41,482 nucleotides of DNA from Bacteroidota bacterium. GTDB lineage: Bacteria; Bacteroidota; Bacteroidia; Chitinophagales; Chitinophagaceae. Where the stretch lies: assembly GCA_018267545.1 (NCBI GenBank), contig JAFDYG010000213.1, positions 1-41,482 of the forward strand, read 5' to 3'. Shown here piece after piece: positions 24,726 to 31,830 of this stretch (the stretch's first letter is position 1; each line of letters begins with the position of its first letter). The notes under the pieces were generated by a model, which was not told the DNA's origin, did not search any database, and saw only the letters and a list, made by a program, of their open reading frames with translations. The translations under genes and the position numbers were made by a program.

Positions 24726-25916
24726 TTATTTATCGTTGACCTTGTGAAAGATGGAGGTCTGGTTTCCGAAGATCCGCGCGAAGCCCTTGACGTCGTCGCC
24801 GCTGAAACCCTTATTCATCTCGCCATAGCTGCCGAATTTGCTGCTCATCAGATCGTGCGCGCTCTCGATACCCGTGACCGTATAGCGATAGGGCTGAAGG
24901 GTCACAAATACTTTCCCGCTCACCGTCTCCTGCGTATCCTGCAGGAATTTCTCGATATTACGCATCGTAGGGTCGAGCATCTGGCCTTCATGCAGCCAGT
25001 TGCCGTACCAGCTGCTCAGCTGGTCCTTCCAGTAAAGCTGCCACTTGGTAAGGGTATGCTTTTCCAGCAGGTGGTGCGCTTTGACGATGATGATGGGAGC
25101 GGCGGCCTCGAAGCCTACACGGCCCTTGATGCCGATGATCGTATCGCCGACGTGGATGTCGCGGCCGACGCCATACGGCTGTGCTATGGATTGTAACAGC
25201 TGGATAGCCTCCACCGGATTGGTAAAGGTCTTGCCGTCGACGCCGCGAAGCTCACCTTTTTCAAAAACGAGCTCGATGGAACGCGTTCCCGTTTCGGTTA
25301 CCTGCGTCGGCCACGCTTCTTCGGGTAGATAGTCCTTCGAGGTCAGGGTTTCCTTACCGCCGACCGAAGTACCCCAGAGGCCCTTATTGATGCTATACTT
25401 GGCTTTTTCCGCATTCATTTCTACCCCATTCTCCTTCAGGAACGTAATCTCTTCCTCGCGGCTCAATTTCAAATCACGAATAGGAGTGATGATTTCTACA
25501 CCCGGCAGCATGCTCTGAAAGACCATGTCGAAACGGACCTGGTCGTTCCCCGCGCCGGTGCTGCCATGCGCAACATAAGAAGCGCCGATTTTCTTGACGT
25601 GGTTAGCCACGGCAATCGCCTGTACCATCCGCTCCGCGCTAACGCTCAAAGGGTAGGTGGCGTTCTTCAGGACATTGCCGAAGATCAGGTACTTGATACA
25701 GCTCTCGTAGTATTCCTTTGTCACGTCGACGCATTCGAAGGAGGCTACGCCAAAGCTCTTGGCGCGGGCTTCGATCTGAGCGATTTCTTCCTTGCTAAAC
25801 CCACCCGTATTGACGGTGAGGGCGTGTATTTCTAAATTTTTTACTTTCTTGAGATAGACCGCACAATATGTTGTATCCAATCCGCCGCTATAAGCTAAGA
25901 CGACTTTATTGCTCAT
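24726..25916 (-). CDS. argG: Argininosuccinate synthase
   Basis: A 396-residue N-type ATP pyrophosphatase that joins citrulline and aspartate using ATP. The P-loop AYSGGLDTT is at residues 7-15; the segment VAHGSTGAGNDQVRFD (about 112-127) binds substrate and nucleotide. Length is typical (about 400). I use the ATG at 25916 (MSNKVVLAYSG) rather than a TTG two codons upstream. In many Bacteroidota argG leads the arginine operon just behind a GNAT gene, as it does here (15-nt gap). Confidence 0.96.
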   Translation of the reverse strand: MSNKVVLAYSGGLDTTYCAVYLKKVKNLEIHALTVNTGGFSKEEIAQIEARAKSFGVASFECVDVTKEYYESCIKYLIFGNVLKNATYPLSVSAERMVQAIAVANHVKKIGASYVAHGSTGAGNDQVRFDMVFQSMLPGVEIITPIRDLKLSREEEITFLKENGVEMNAEKAKYSINKGLWGTSVGGKETLTSKDYLPEEAWPTQVTETGTRSIELVFEKGELRGVDGKTFTNPVEAIQLLQSIAQPYGVGRDIHVGDTIIGIKGRVGFEAAAPIIIVKAHHLLEKHTLTKWQLYWKDQLSSWYGNWLHEGQMLDPTMRNIEKFLQDTQETVSGKVFVTLQPYRYTVTGIESAHDLMSSKFGSYGEMNKGFSGDDVKGFARIFGNQTSIFHKVNDK

Positions 25917-25931
25917 GACCAAAACAGGTTT

Positions 25932-26669
25932 TTAGAAATGAAAGAAAGAATGAAAAAATGATTTGTGCCGGACGCCGTTGTTGGCGGACTTGGCAGAGCC
26001 CTCGTGGCCTTCCGCATGATGTTTCATAAAGGGGGCCAGCAGTTTCCACTGCTTGATGCGCATGAATCGCTCGTATAGTTTGGAGTGCTTCTTGAAGTCT
26101 TGCGTAGTCTCTTCCGGTTCGTAGTGGTCCTTAGGGTCGTACAGCATAGCGGTACACATACAGTTCTTCCTGTCCTTGCTCATCAGGATCTCGTAGTTTA
26201 CACAGCTCTTACAGCCCGCCCAGAAGTTTTCGTCCTGCGTCAGCTCAGAATAGGTAACCGGCTCATAGCCCAGCTCGGAGTTGATTTTCATCACAGCCAG
26301 CCCCGTGGTGAGACCGAAGATCTTGGATTCGGGATAGGTCTTGCGGCTCAGCTGGAAGATATTCTTCTTGATGAGCTTCGCCAGCCCGCTCTTCCGGAAA
26401 GGAGGGGAGACGATCAGCCCCGAATTGGCGACATACTCGCCATGGCTCCAGGTCTCGATATAGCAGAATCCGGCCCAGATGCCATCCTCGGTGAAGGCGA
26501 TGACGGCCTTGCCTTCCCGCATCTTCTCCTTGATATAGTCCGGGCTCCGCTTGGCAATCCCAGTCCCACGCGCCTTGGCCGACGACTCCATCTCGTCCAC
26601 GATGATCTGAGCGAAATCCTGATGGGTCGCGTCCGCTATCAATATTTTAAATTGTTGTTGCTGTTCCAT
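25932..26669 (-). CDS. GNAT-family acyltransferase heading the arginine operon
   Basis: A 245-residue protein with a GNAT fold. The acyl-CoA site is recognisable as SGLIVSPPFRKSGLAKLIKK (about residues 92-111), with the motif A pattern R-x-x-G-L/x-A replacing Q-x-x-G-x-G/A. After the domain comes a Cys cluster, CKSCVNYEIL...KNCMCTAMLY (about 154-180), and a basic C-terminal tail of about 50 residues. Its place as first gene of an arg operon with no argA or argJ makes it the candidate glutamate N-acyltransferase that starts the pathway. This is inference from position; GNAT sequence alone does not fix the substrate. Confidence 0.75.
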   Translation of the reverse strand: MEQQQQFKILIADATHQDFAQIIVDEMESSAKARGTGIAKRSPDYIKEKMREGKAVIAFTEDGIWAGFCYIETWSHGEYVANSGLIVSPPFRKSGLAKLIKKNIFQLSRKTYPESKIFGLTTGLAVMKINSELGYEPVTYSELTQDENFWAGCKSCVNYEILMSKDRKNCMCTAMLYDPKDHYEPEETTQDFKKHSKLYERFMRIKQWKLLAPFMKHHAEGHEGSAKSANNGVRHKSFFHSFFHF

Positions 26670-26786
26670 GATTCTAAACTAAAATGCTCTTAATGATAAA
26701 TGCTACTCCATTGCTGGAATGAAAAAATCAACGGTCGTGTAGGAAAATAGTGCCGCTAGTGTAGAGGTCGCTATAGAGTAATGGTA

Positions 26787-26915
26787 TCAACGTCGCACCC
26801 AAAAGGGAATCGGGCGAACGGAAAAAACTGTGCACAAAGGCGCAGCAAAAAACCCACGCTTATTGAAGGCGTGCAATATCACAAAGAGACGTGATATGGG
26901 TGAGTTTTTTTTCAT
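26787..26915 (-). CDS. Possible 42-residue leader peptide of the arg operon
   Basis: An ATG-started small ORF beginning MKKNSPISRLFVILH and ending WVRR, located between the likely promoter and the GNAT gene. It has five Arg codons, two of them just before the stop, but no long Arg run. It crosses the branched hairpin. It could be a leader peptide of an attenuator or merely the translation of a structured leader RNA. Confidence 0.25.
   Translation of the reverse strand: MKKNSPISRLFVILHAFNKRGFFAAPLCTVFSVRPIPFWVRR
26846..26912. terminator. Bidirectional branched (three-way) hairpin in the arg leader
   Basis: A closing stem ACCC/GGGT (26852-26855 with 26898-26901) encloses two hairpins: ACGC/GCGT (26856-26859 with 26869-26872) and a 7-bp ATATCAC/GTGATAT stem (26876-26882 with 26891-26897, 8-nt loop). 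A run of eight T follows on the plus strand. On the minus strand six T residues follow the other arm. On the minus strand this lies about 180 nt before the first arg-operon gene, a typical place for an attenuator. Confidence 0.55.
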
Positions 26916-27237
26916 TTCAGTGTTGATGAAATTGACGTAAATATTTTTACAACGCAAAGAAAGTCAATTTTTCAGATCATTTCCCCTTTCTACGGAAATT
27001 TTATGTAAAATTTATACGAGTCCACTTACGGTCCGCGATCGACCCCCTCCTCCGTAATAGGTTGATTAGCAATAATAATTATCAAAAAGACCATCAGAAC
27101 GGGCGTAAACCGGCGGTCTCGGGCATCGAGGTTTTAATGTAACAGGATCTACCGCAACGGCCGCACAGTCTGGGTTTTAACATATATTAAGCTTTTCCGC
27201 GGACAACCCTGTCCGGGAATTGTGCATTTTTACCAGC

Positions 27238-29628
27238 ATGCTCAACTACCTTAAACTGACTGTACGTCGCCTGGTCCGGCAAAAGGCATTCTCCCTGATC
27301 AACATCATGGGACTCTCTATCGGCATCGCCGCCTGCCTGCTCATCTACCTCTACGTCCACAACGAGCTCACCTACGACGGCTATAACCTGAAAAAAGACC
27401 GCATCGGCCGCGTCACCAGCACCTTCCATTCCCCCGAATCGGACCTGGCCCTAGCTATAACTCCAACTCCCCTTGCCGCCACTCTCCAAAAAGAATTTCC
27501 CGAGGTGGAAAAAGCCGCCAACCTGCAGCCCATCACTACCCTGATCCGCCGCGGTAAAGAGGTCTTCAAGGAAAACGACTTCCTCTATTCCGAAACTCCC
27601 ATCTTCGATATTTTCACCTTCGAGTTCCGCGAAGGTTCCCCCGAAACAGCGCTCAAAGACCCCGGCTCCATCGTACTGACCAGCAGCCTTGAAAAGAAAT
27701 ATTTTCCCAATACTCCCGCCCTCGGCCAAACTCTCACCTGCAACAGCAAGCTATACAAGGTTACCGCCGTCATAGCCGACCGGCCGGCTAACTCCGACAT
27801 CAAAATCGGCGCCCTTCTCTACAAAGATTTCCAGACCCAGAACTGGATCGAGGATTTCACCGGATTTACCTTTGTCCTGTTCCGCGGCAACGCAGCCCCC
27901 GACTGGCAAGGATTTACAAAACGCATGGCCGGTCTTTCCAAATATACCCAGCCGCAGCTCGATAACGCCGGCGCAAAGGGCTACAGCATGAAGTTCCAGA
28001 TCGAGCCGCTAAAGGACGTTCATTTTAGCGCCGCCAAGCTGGGCGACAATCCCAAGGGCAACCGGCAGCTCAACACGATTTTCTCCGCCCTCGCCTTATT
28101 CATACTGATCATCGCCCTGCTCAATTATATCAATCTCTCCACCACAAAGGCAATAGAAAGGGCCAAGGAAGTCGGGGTCCGCAAGGTCATCGGCGCCCGG
28201 CCTCTCCAGTTGATCCGCCAGTTCCTGGGCGAGTCTTCCTTCCTGATCGCCATCGCCTGGCTGCTCGCGATCGGGCTGGTGCTGACCGCCATCCCCTTCG
28301 TCAATAAAAAGCTGGACATCCAGCTCGTCTTTGGCGGCTGGCAAACGATCGTATTCCTTGCACTGCTGTTCCCCATCCTGGTCGCCGGCGCCGGCCTCTA
28401 TCCGGCATTCGTATTGTCCGGATTCCGGCCCATCAAAGCGCTAAAGGGACAAGCCGCCGCCTCCGGCCGCGGCTCCGGCGGAAAAAGTATTAGTCTGCGG
28501 AAAGTATTGACCGTAGTTCAATTTGTCATCGCTCTATTGATGCTGGCGGGGACGGCAGTGATCTACGACCAAATGCAATACGTCTCCCACAAAGACCTCG
28601 GCGCCGACCGAAGCCAGGTCCTCAGCATCAACTTCCCCCGCGTCGACCAGATCCAGATGGAAGGCGGAAACGACAGCCTGGTCCGCGTCCGCGCACACAC
28701 TCTTTCCGAACTCCTCCGCCACGAATCCGGAATCGAAAAGGTCTCCGTCGGAAGCGGTATGCCGGTTGAAGGCGTGTCGATGGGTTCTACAACGGCCTGG
28801 TCCAACGGAAAGAAACGCGAGATGATGACCCGCTATTTTGACATCGACCCCCAGTTCCTGCCCCTGCTTAAAATCCCCCTGAAAGCAGGACGGAATCTTT
28901 CCGACAGCTTTAGCACCGACAAGACCGAAGCCTTTATCGTCAACGAAAGTTTCGTCTCGACCATGGGCTGGAAGGACCCCATCGGTCAAAATATGGAAGG
29001 AAGTGGTCATAAGGGAAAAGTAATCGGCGTAGTAAAGAATTTCTTTTACTCATCCCTGCACAACGCGATCGAGCCCGTTGCAATGGTGTATAGCACGAAC
29101 CCGACGATCGCCACGCTGGTAAAAACCACTCCGCAGAAGCTTCCCCGCATCAAGGAGCTCTGGATCCAGATCTTCCCGGAGCGTCCCTTCGATTATTACT
29201 TCCTCGACGAAAACTTCGCGCAGCAGTATAAAAAGGATAATGCCACCATGTACTTGTTTAACACATTTACCGCCCTGGCTATCCTCATTTCCTGCCTGGG
29301 TCTCTATGGCCTCGTCGCCCTGATTACCCTCCAGCGGACCAAGGAGATCGGGATCCGAAAGGTGCTGGGAGCCTCCGTCGTCCAGCTTGTAACACTGCAG
29401 TCAAAGGACCAGATCATCCTGATCGGCTGGGCCAGTCTCATAGCCCTTCCCCTGGCAGGCATCTTCGGCTCCCGCTGGCTGTCGACCTATGCCTGGCATA
29501 CGCAACTCAACATAGGCATGTTCCTCTTGCCGGTAGTCGCGATCCTGCTACTGGCCCTGTCGGTAACAGGCCTGAGAATCCTGCGCTCAGCACAGGCTAA
29601 TCCCGTAAAAAGTTTGAAGACTGAATAA
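27238..29628 (+). CDS. MacB/FtsX-type ABC permease with two FtsX domains
   Basis: A 796-residue inner-membrane protein common in Bacteroidota. It has a TM helix at about residues 21-42, a MacB periplasmic core (about 50-270), three TM helices with an FtsX motif (AKEVGVRKVIGARPLQLIRQ, about 306-325), a fifth helix near 430, a second periplasmic domain (about 450-660) and three final helices with the repeat motif KEIGIRKVLGAS. Such proteins work with an ATPase of the LolD/MacB type; none is adjacent. The ATG at 27238 (MLNYLKLTVR) is preferred to a TTG at 27220. Function may be export or mechanotransmission; the substrate is unknown. Confidence 0.88.
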   Translation: MLNYLKLTVRRLVRQKAFSLINIMGLSIGIAACLLIYLYVHNELTYDGYNLKKDRIGRVTSTFHSPESDLALAITPTPLAATLQKEFPEVEKAANLQPITTLIRRGKEVFKENDFLYSETPIFDIFTFEFREGSPETALKDPGSIVLTSSLEKKYFPNTPALGQTLTCNSKLYKVTAVIADRPANSDIKIGALLYKDFQTQNWIEDFTGFTFVLFRGNAAPDWQGFTKRMAGLSKYTQPQLDNAGAKGYSMKFQIEPLKDVHFSAAKLGDNPKGNRQLNTIFSALALFILIIALLNYINLSTTKAIERAKEVGVRKVIGARPLQLIRQFLGESSFLIAIAWLLAIGLVLTAIPFVNKKLDIQLVFGGWQTIVFLALLFPILVAGAGLYPAFVLSGFRPIKALKGQAAASGRGSGGKSISLRKVLTVVQFVIALLMLAGTAVIYDQMQYVSHKDLGADRSQVLSINFPRVDQIQMEGGNDSLVRVRAHTLSELLRHESGIEKVSVGSGMPVEGVSMGSTTAWSNGKKREMMTRYFDIDPQFLPLLKIPLKAGRNLSDSFSTDKTEAFIVNESFVSTMGWKDPIGQNMEGSGHKGKVIGVVKNFFYSSLHNAIEPVAMVYSTNPTIATLVKTTPQKLPRIKELWIQIFPERPFDYYFLDENFAQQYKKDNATMYLFNTFTALAILISCLGLYGLVALITLQRTKEIGIRKVLGASVVQLVTLQSKDQIILIGWASLIALPLAGIFGSRWLSTYAWHTQLNIGMFLLPVVAILLLALSVTGLRILRSAQANPVKSLKTE

Positions 29629-29654
29629 CCGGCGGACAACCGTCAGGGCAGCCC

Positions 29655-30413
29655 TTAGACCTCCCTTACCGGCACCGAATGCACCGCAGCCGCCATCTCG
29701 CGGATCAGCCCGGCGTCTTTCTCGATGGCATTGCCGACGACGATTACGTCGGCCCCGGCCTTGCAATTGAGATAGGCCTTCTCCGGCTCTCGGATGCCCC
29801 CGCCGACGACCAAAGGGATCTCGATGTGGCTCGCCACCGAAGCGATCATCTCCTCCCGGATGGGGTGCCGCGCTCCGCTGCCTGCATCCATGTAGATCAA
29901 TTTCATCCCCAGCATCTCGCCCGCCATAGCCGTACAAAGCGCTATTTCGTTCTTGTCGGCCGGAATAGGAGTGGCATTGCTGATGTAGGAAACAGTAGTA
30001 GGGGCCCCGCCATCGATCACCATATAGCCGGTTGAAATGATTTCCAGCCCGCTCTTGCGGACCGCCGGCGCGGAAATGACGTGTTGCCCAATAAGCAGTT
30101 CTGGATTACGACCCGAAATCAGGGATAAATAAAGAAGTCCATCGGCATACCGGGATACCTGCGAAGGAGTGCCAGGAAAAAGAATGACCGGGATGGAACA
30201 ATTGCTGCGAATATGCTGTACCACCTCATCGAGGTGATTCGAAATAACAAGACTTCCCCCAACGAACAAATAATCCACCTCAGCGCTGACAGCCAGATTA
30301 GTCAACTCCTCGATTTTCTCTGCATTCACATTGTCCGGATCTATCAATACGGCGAAGGATTTTTGCCCCTTTCTTTTCTTGGCCAACAAGGTGTCATAAA
30401 TAAATTGCTTCAT
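29655..30413 (-). CDS. Geranylgeranylglyceryl phosphate synthase family protein
   Basis: A 252-residue TIM-barrel prenyltransferase of the GGGPS/PcrB family that joins a polyprenyl diphosphate to sn-glycerol 1-phosphate through an ether bond. Motifs seen are FAVLIDPDN (about residues 18-26), DYLFVGGSLV (about 50-59), PVILFPGTPSQVS (about 81-93), YMDAGSGA (about 180-187) and the phosphate-binding PLVVGGGIREPEKA (about 205-218) and VVGNAIE. I chose the ATG at 30413 (MKQFIYDTLL). Members from Bacteroidota fall in the group II GGGPS class, otherwise archaeal, though bacterial lipid products remain poorly known. It converges with the MacB-like gene. Confidence 0.9.
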   Translation of the reverse strand: MKQFIYDTLLAKKRKGQKSFAVLIDPDNVNAEKIEELTNLAVSAEVDYLFVGGSLVISNHLDEVVQHIRSNCSIPVILFPGTPSQVSRYADGLLYLSLISGRNPELLIGQHVISAPAVRKSGLEIISTGYMVIDGGAPTTVSYISNATPIPADKNEIALCTAMAGEMLGMKLIYMDAGSGARHPIREEMIASVASHIEIPLVVGGGIREPEKAYLNCKAGADVIVVGNAIEKDAGLIREMAAAVHSVPVREV

Positions 30414-30546
30414 TAATTGCTGCCGTTGGTGGTGATACAAAAATGCGAAAACTTTTCGGCTTTTTTAAGGGGAGAGTACGAAAATAATACATATATCTCA
30501 TTATTCGATGGGAACTTTAGTATGTTGCGGAGAAATCTTCCCAGGC

Positions 30547-30843
30547 ATGGAACCGTTGACCATACAGAATAACGAAAAGAACCTCCAGTTTGAGCTATTC
30601 CTGGATGACGAACGGGCTTTTTTGGAGTATAGGTACCACGAAGGGCTCATCATCCTGATGCACACCGAAGTCCCGGAAAAGCTGGGCGGAAAGGGTGTCG
30701 CGTCCGCCCTCGCCGCCCATGCGTTTAATTATGCCCGTGCACATCACCTGAAAGTGAAGGTATATTGTCCCTTTGTTTTGGCCTGGTTGAAGAAACATCC
30801 CGAACAGATGGATCTCGTCATACTCACCAGCCAGCAGAAATAG
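30547..30843 (+). CDS. Small GNAT-family N-acetyltransferase (YjdJ/CG type)
   Basis: A 98-residue minimal GNAT protein of the Acetyltransf_CG class. The acetyl-CoA loop is VPEKLGGKGVASALAAHAF (about residues 42-60), and KVKVYCPFVLAWLKKHPE (about 69-86) is the typical C-terminal strand with the C-P-(Y/F)-V motif. An ATG at 30508 would add 13 residues; I prefer 30547 because the family normally starts just before the N-E-K-N strand. It is convergent with the DUF2490 gene with only one base between stops. The substrate is unknown. Confidence 0.85.
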   Translation: MEPLTIQNNEKNLQFELFLDDERAFLEYRYHEGLIILMHTEVPEKLGGKGVASALAAHAFNYARAHHLKVKVYCPFVLAWLKKHPEQMDLVILTSQQK

Positions 30844-30844
30844 C

Positions 30845-31591
30845 TTACAGCCTAACGTAAGTCGCCAGCTGTGCAATATGATTGTTCGTTGAGGCGCTTC
30901 CCACCCCGCTGATATATTGATTCATGTATCCGACTTCCACATCGAAGGCCTTGCTCGTCCGATATCCAACCGACACATACGCACGGTTCTGATCGAATGC
31001 TTTCCCGTTCAAACCAGACGCATCTCCAAGATTGAAGAAGATCTCATTTTGAACAGAGGTAAACCATCCTTTCGTAAACGCTGTCCCTGCCTGTCCGCCC
31101 AACGGCACGATACCGCGGAAGAAGTAACGAAGCCGGTGAGCCTTGCGGAAACCATCGTGTACCAGGTCTCCATTCTGCGGATGATGCTTGGGGATATATC
31201 GCTGTTCCAGCCTCAGCCGGTGAGCCAGCGTCGAACGATGCGGCAGCTTGTGCGTAAATACCAGCTGCTCCCAAATCCGGTGCTCCGGCAGATAGCCCTC
31301 GACTCCCGTATTTACCCGCTGCTGGGGAATATAGGCATACCCCACCGTGCCCGTCAGCTGGGGCGTAATATAGATGTTCAGCCCCGGCCTGAGCATCAGC
31401 TGGTGCAATTGCCGAACCTGATCGGTGGTACGATATTGAATGTCGAAATAGGCCCCGAAACGGGATGAAAGCTTATAATTCTGGAATGTTCCTACCCAAC
31501 CCGCGAATTGGGTCTGGGCTTGGGCGGGGCGGATTGAGCCGCAAAAGAGTAATGCGCTGATTAACAGCAGTTTGGTGATTTTAGTTAGCAT
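30845..31591 (-). CDS. DUF2490 domain protein, probable outer-membrane beta-barrel
   Basis: A 248-residue exported protein. The signal peptide covers residues 1-24 (hydrophobic LLLISALLFCGS, cleavage after AQA). The mature part is a DUF2490 domain with alternating strands, for example LMLRPGLNIYITPQLTGTVGYAYIP (spread over about 67-91) and RTSKAFDVEVGYMNQYI near the C-terminus, which ends in an aromatic-type strand. DUF2490 proteins are common in Bacteroidota and have no assigned function. I use the ATG at 31591, which gives a clean signal peptide; the frame is open 36 codons further upstream without one. Confidence 0.82.
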   Translation of the reverse strand: MLTKITKLLLISALLFCGSIRPAQAQTQFAGWVGTFQNYKLSSRFGAYFDIQYRTTDQVRQLHQLMLRPGLNIYITPQLTGTVGYAYIPQQRVNTGVEGYLPEHRIWEQLVFTHKLPHRSTLAHRLRLEQRYIPKHHPQNGDLVHDGFRKAHRLRYFFRGIVPLGGQAGTAFTKGWFTSVQNEIFFNLGDASGLNGKAFDQNRAYVSVGYRTSKAFDVEVGYMNQYISGVGSASTNNHIAQLATYVRL

Positions 31592-31830
31592 ACCCCAAAG
31601 AGAATGAATAAAGTCTAAACGAAAGATTAAAATTATTGTTATCAACAGAGGTGTCTGGGTACCACTCAAACCCCGCCTTACTTCCCAAAATTTGAGCACC
31701 TGTTTTGCACATTAGGTGGATAAAAGTGACATGGAAATATGAGTAGCAAAAAATATTTTCGAACACTCTTTACCCGCCGCAAAACTGTATTCTAAACACA
31801 TTTTCTTCATCCATTTTAAGGTACTGACTT

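Larger units (their letters stand above)
26670..27237. other. Long divergent intergenic region: arg-operon leader and MacB-like promoter region
   Basis: A 568-bp non-coding gap. Seen in it are a branched hairpin with T-runs on both strands (26846-26912), a 42-codon minus-strand ORF across that structure (26787-26915), an AT-rich stretch at about 26930-27020 with a promoter-like sequence for the minus strand, and a 6-bp mini-hairpin (27200-27215) just before the permease start. The stretch 27020-27190 shows nothing I can name. Confidence 0.55.

Noticed and set aside
31592-31830. Cobalamin riboswitch upstream of the B12-dependent reductase
   Set aside because: Expected by function, but no B12-box-like GCCACTG sequence or matching stem arrangement is visible; only a weak 5-bp hairpin.
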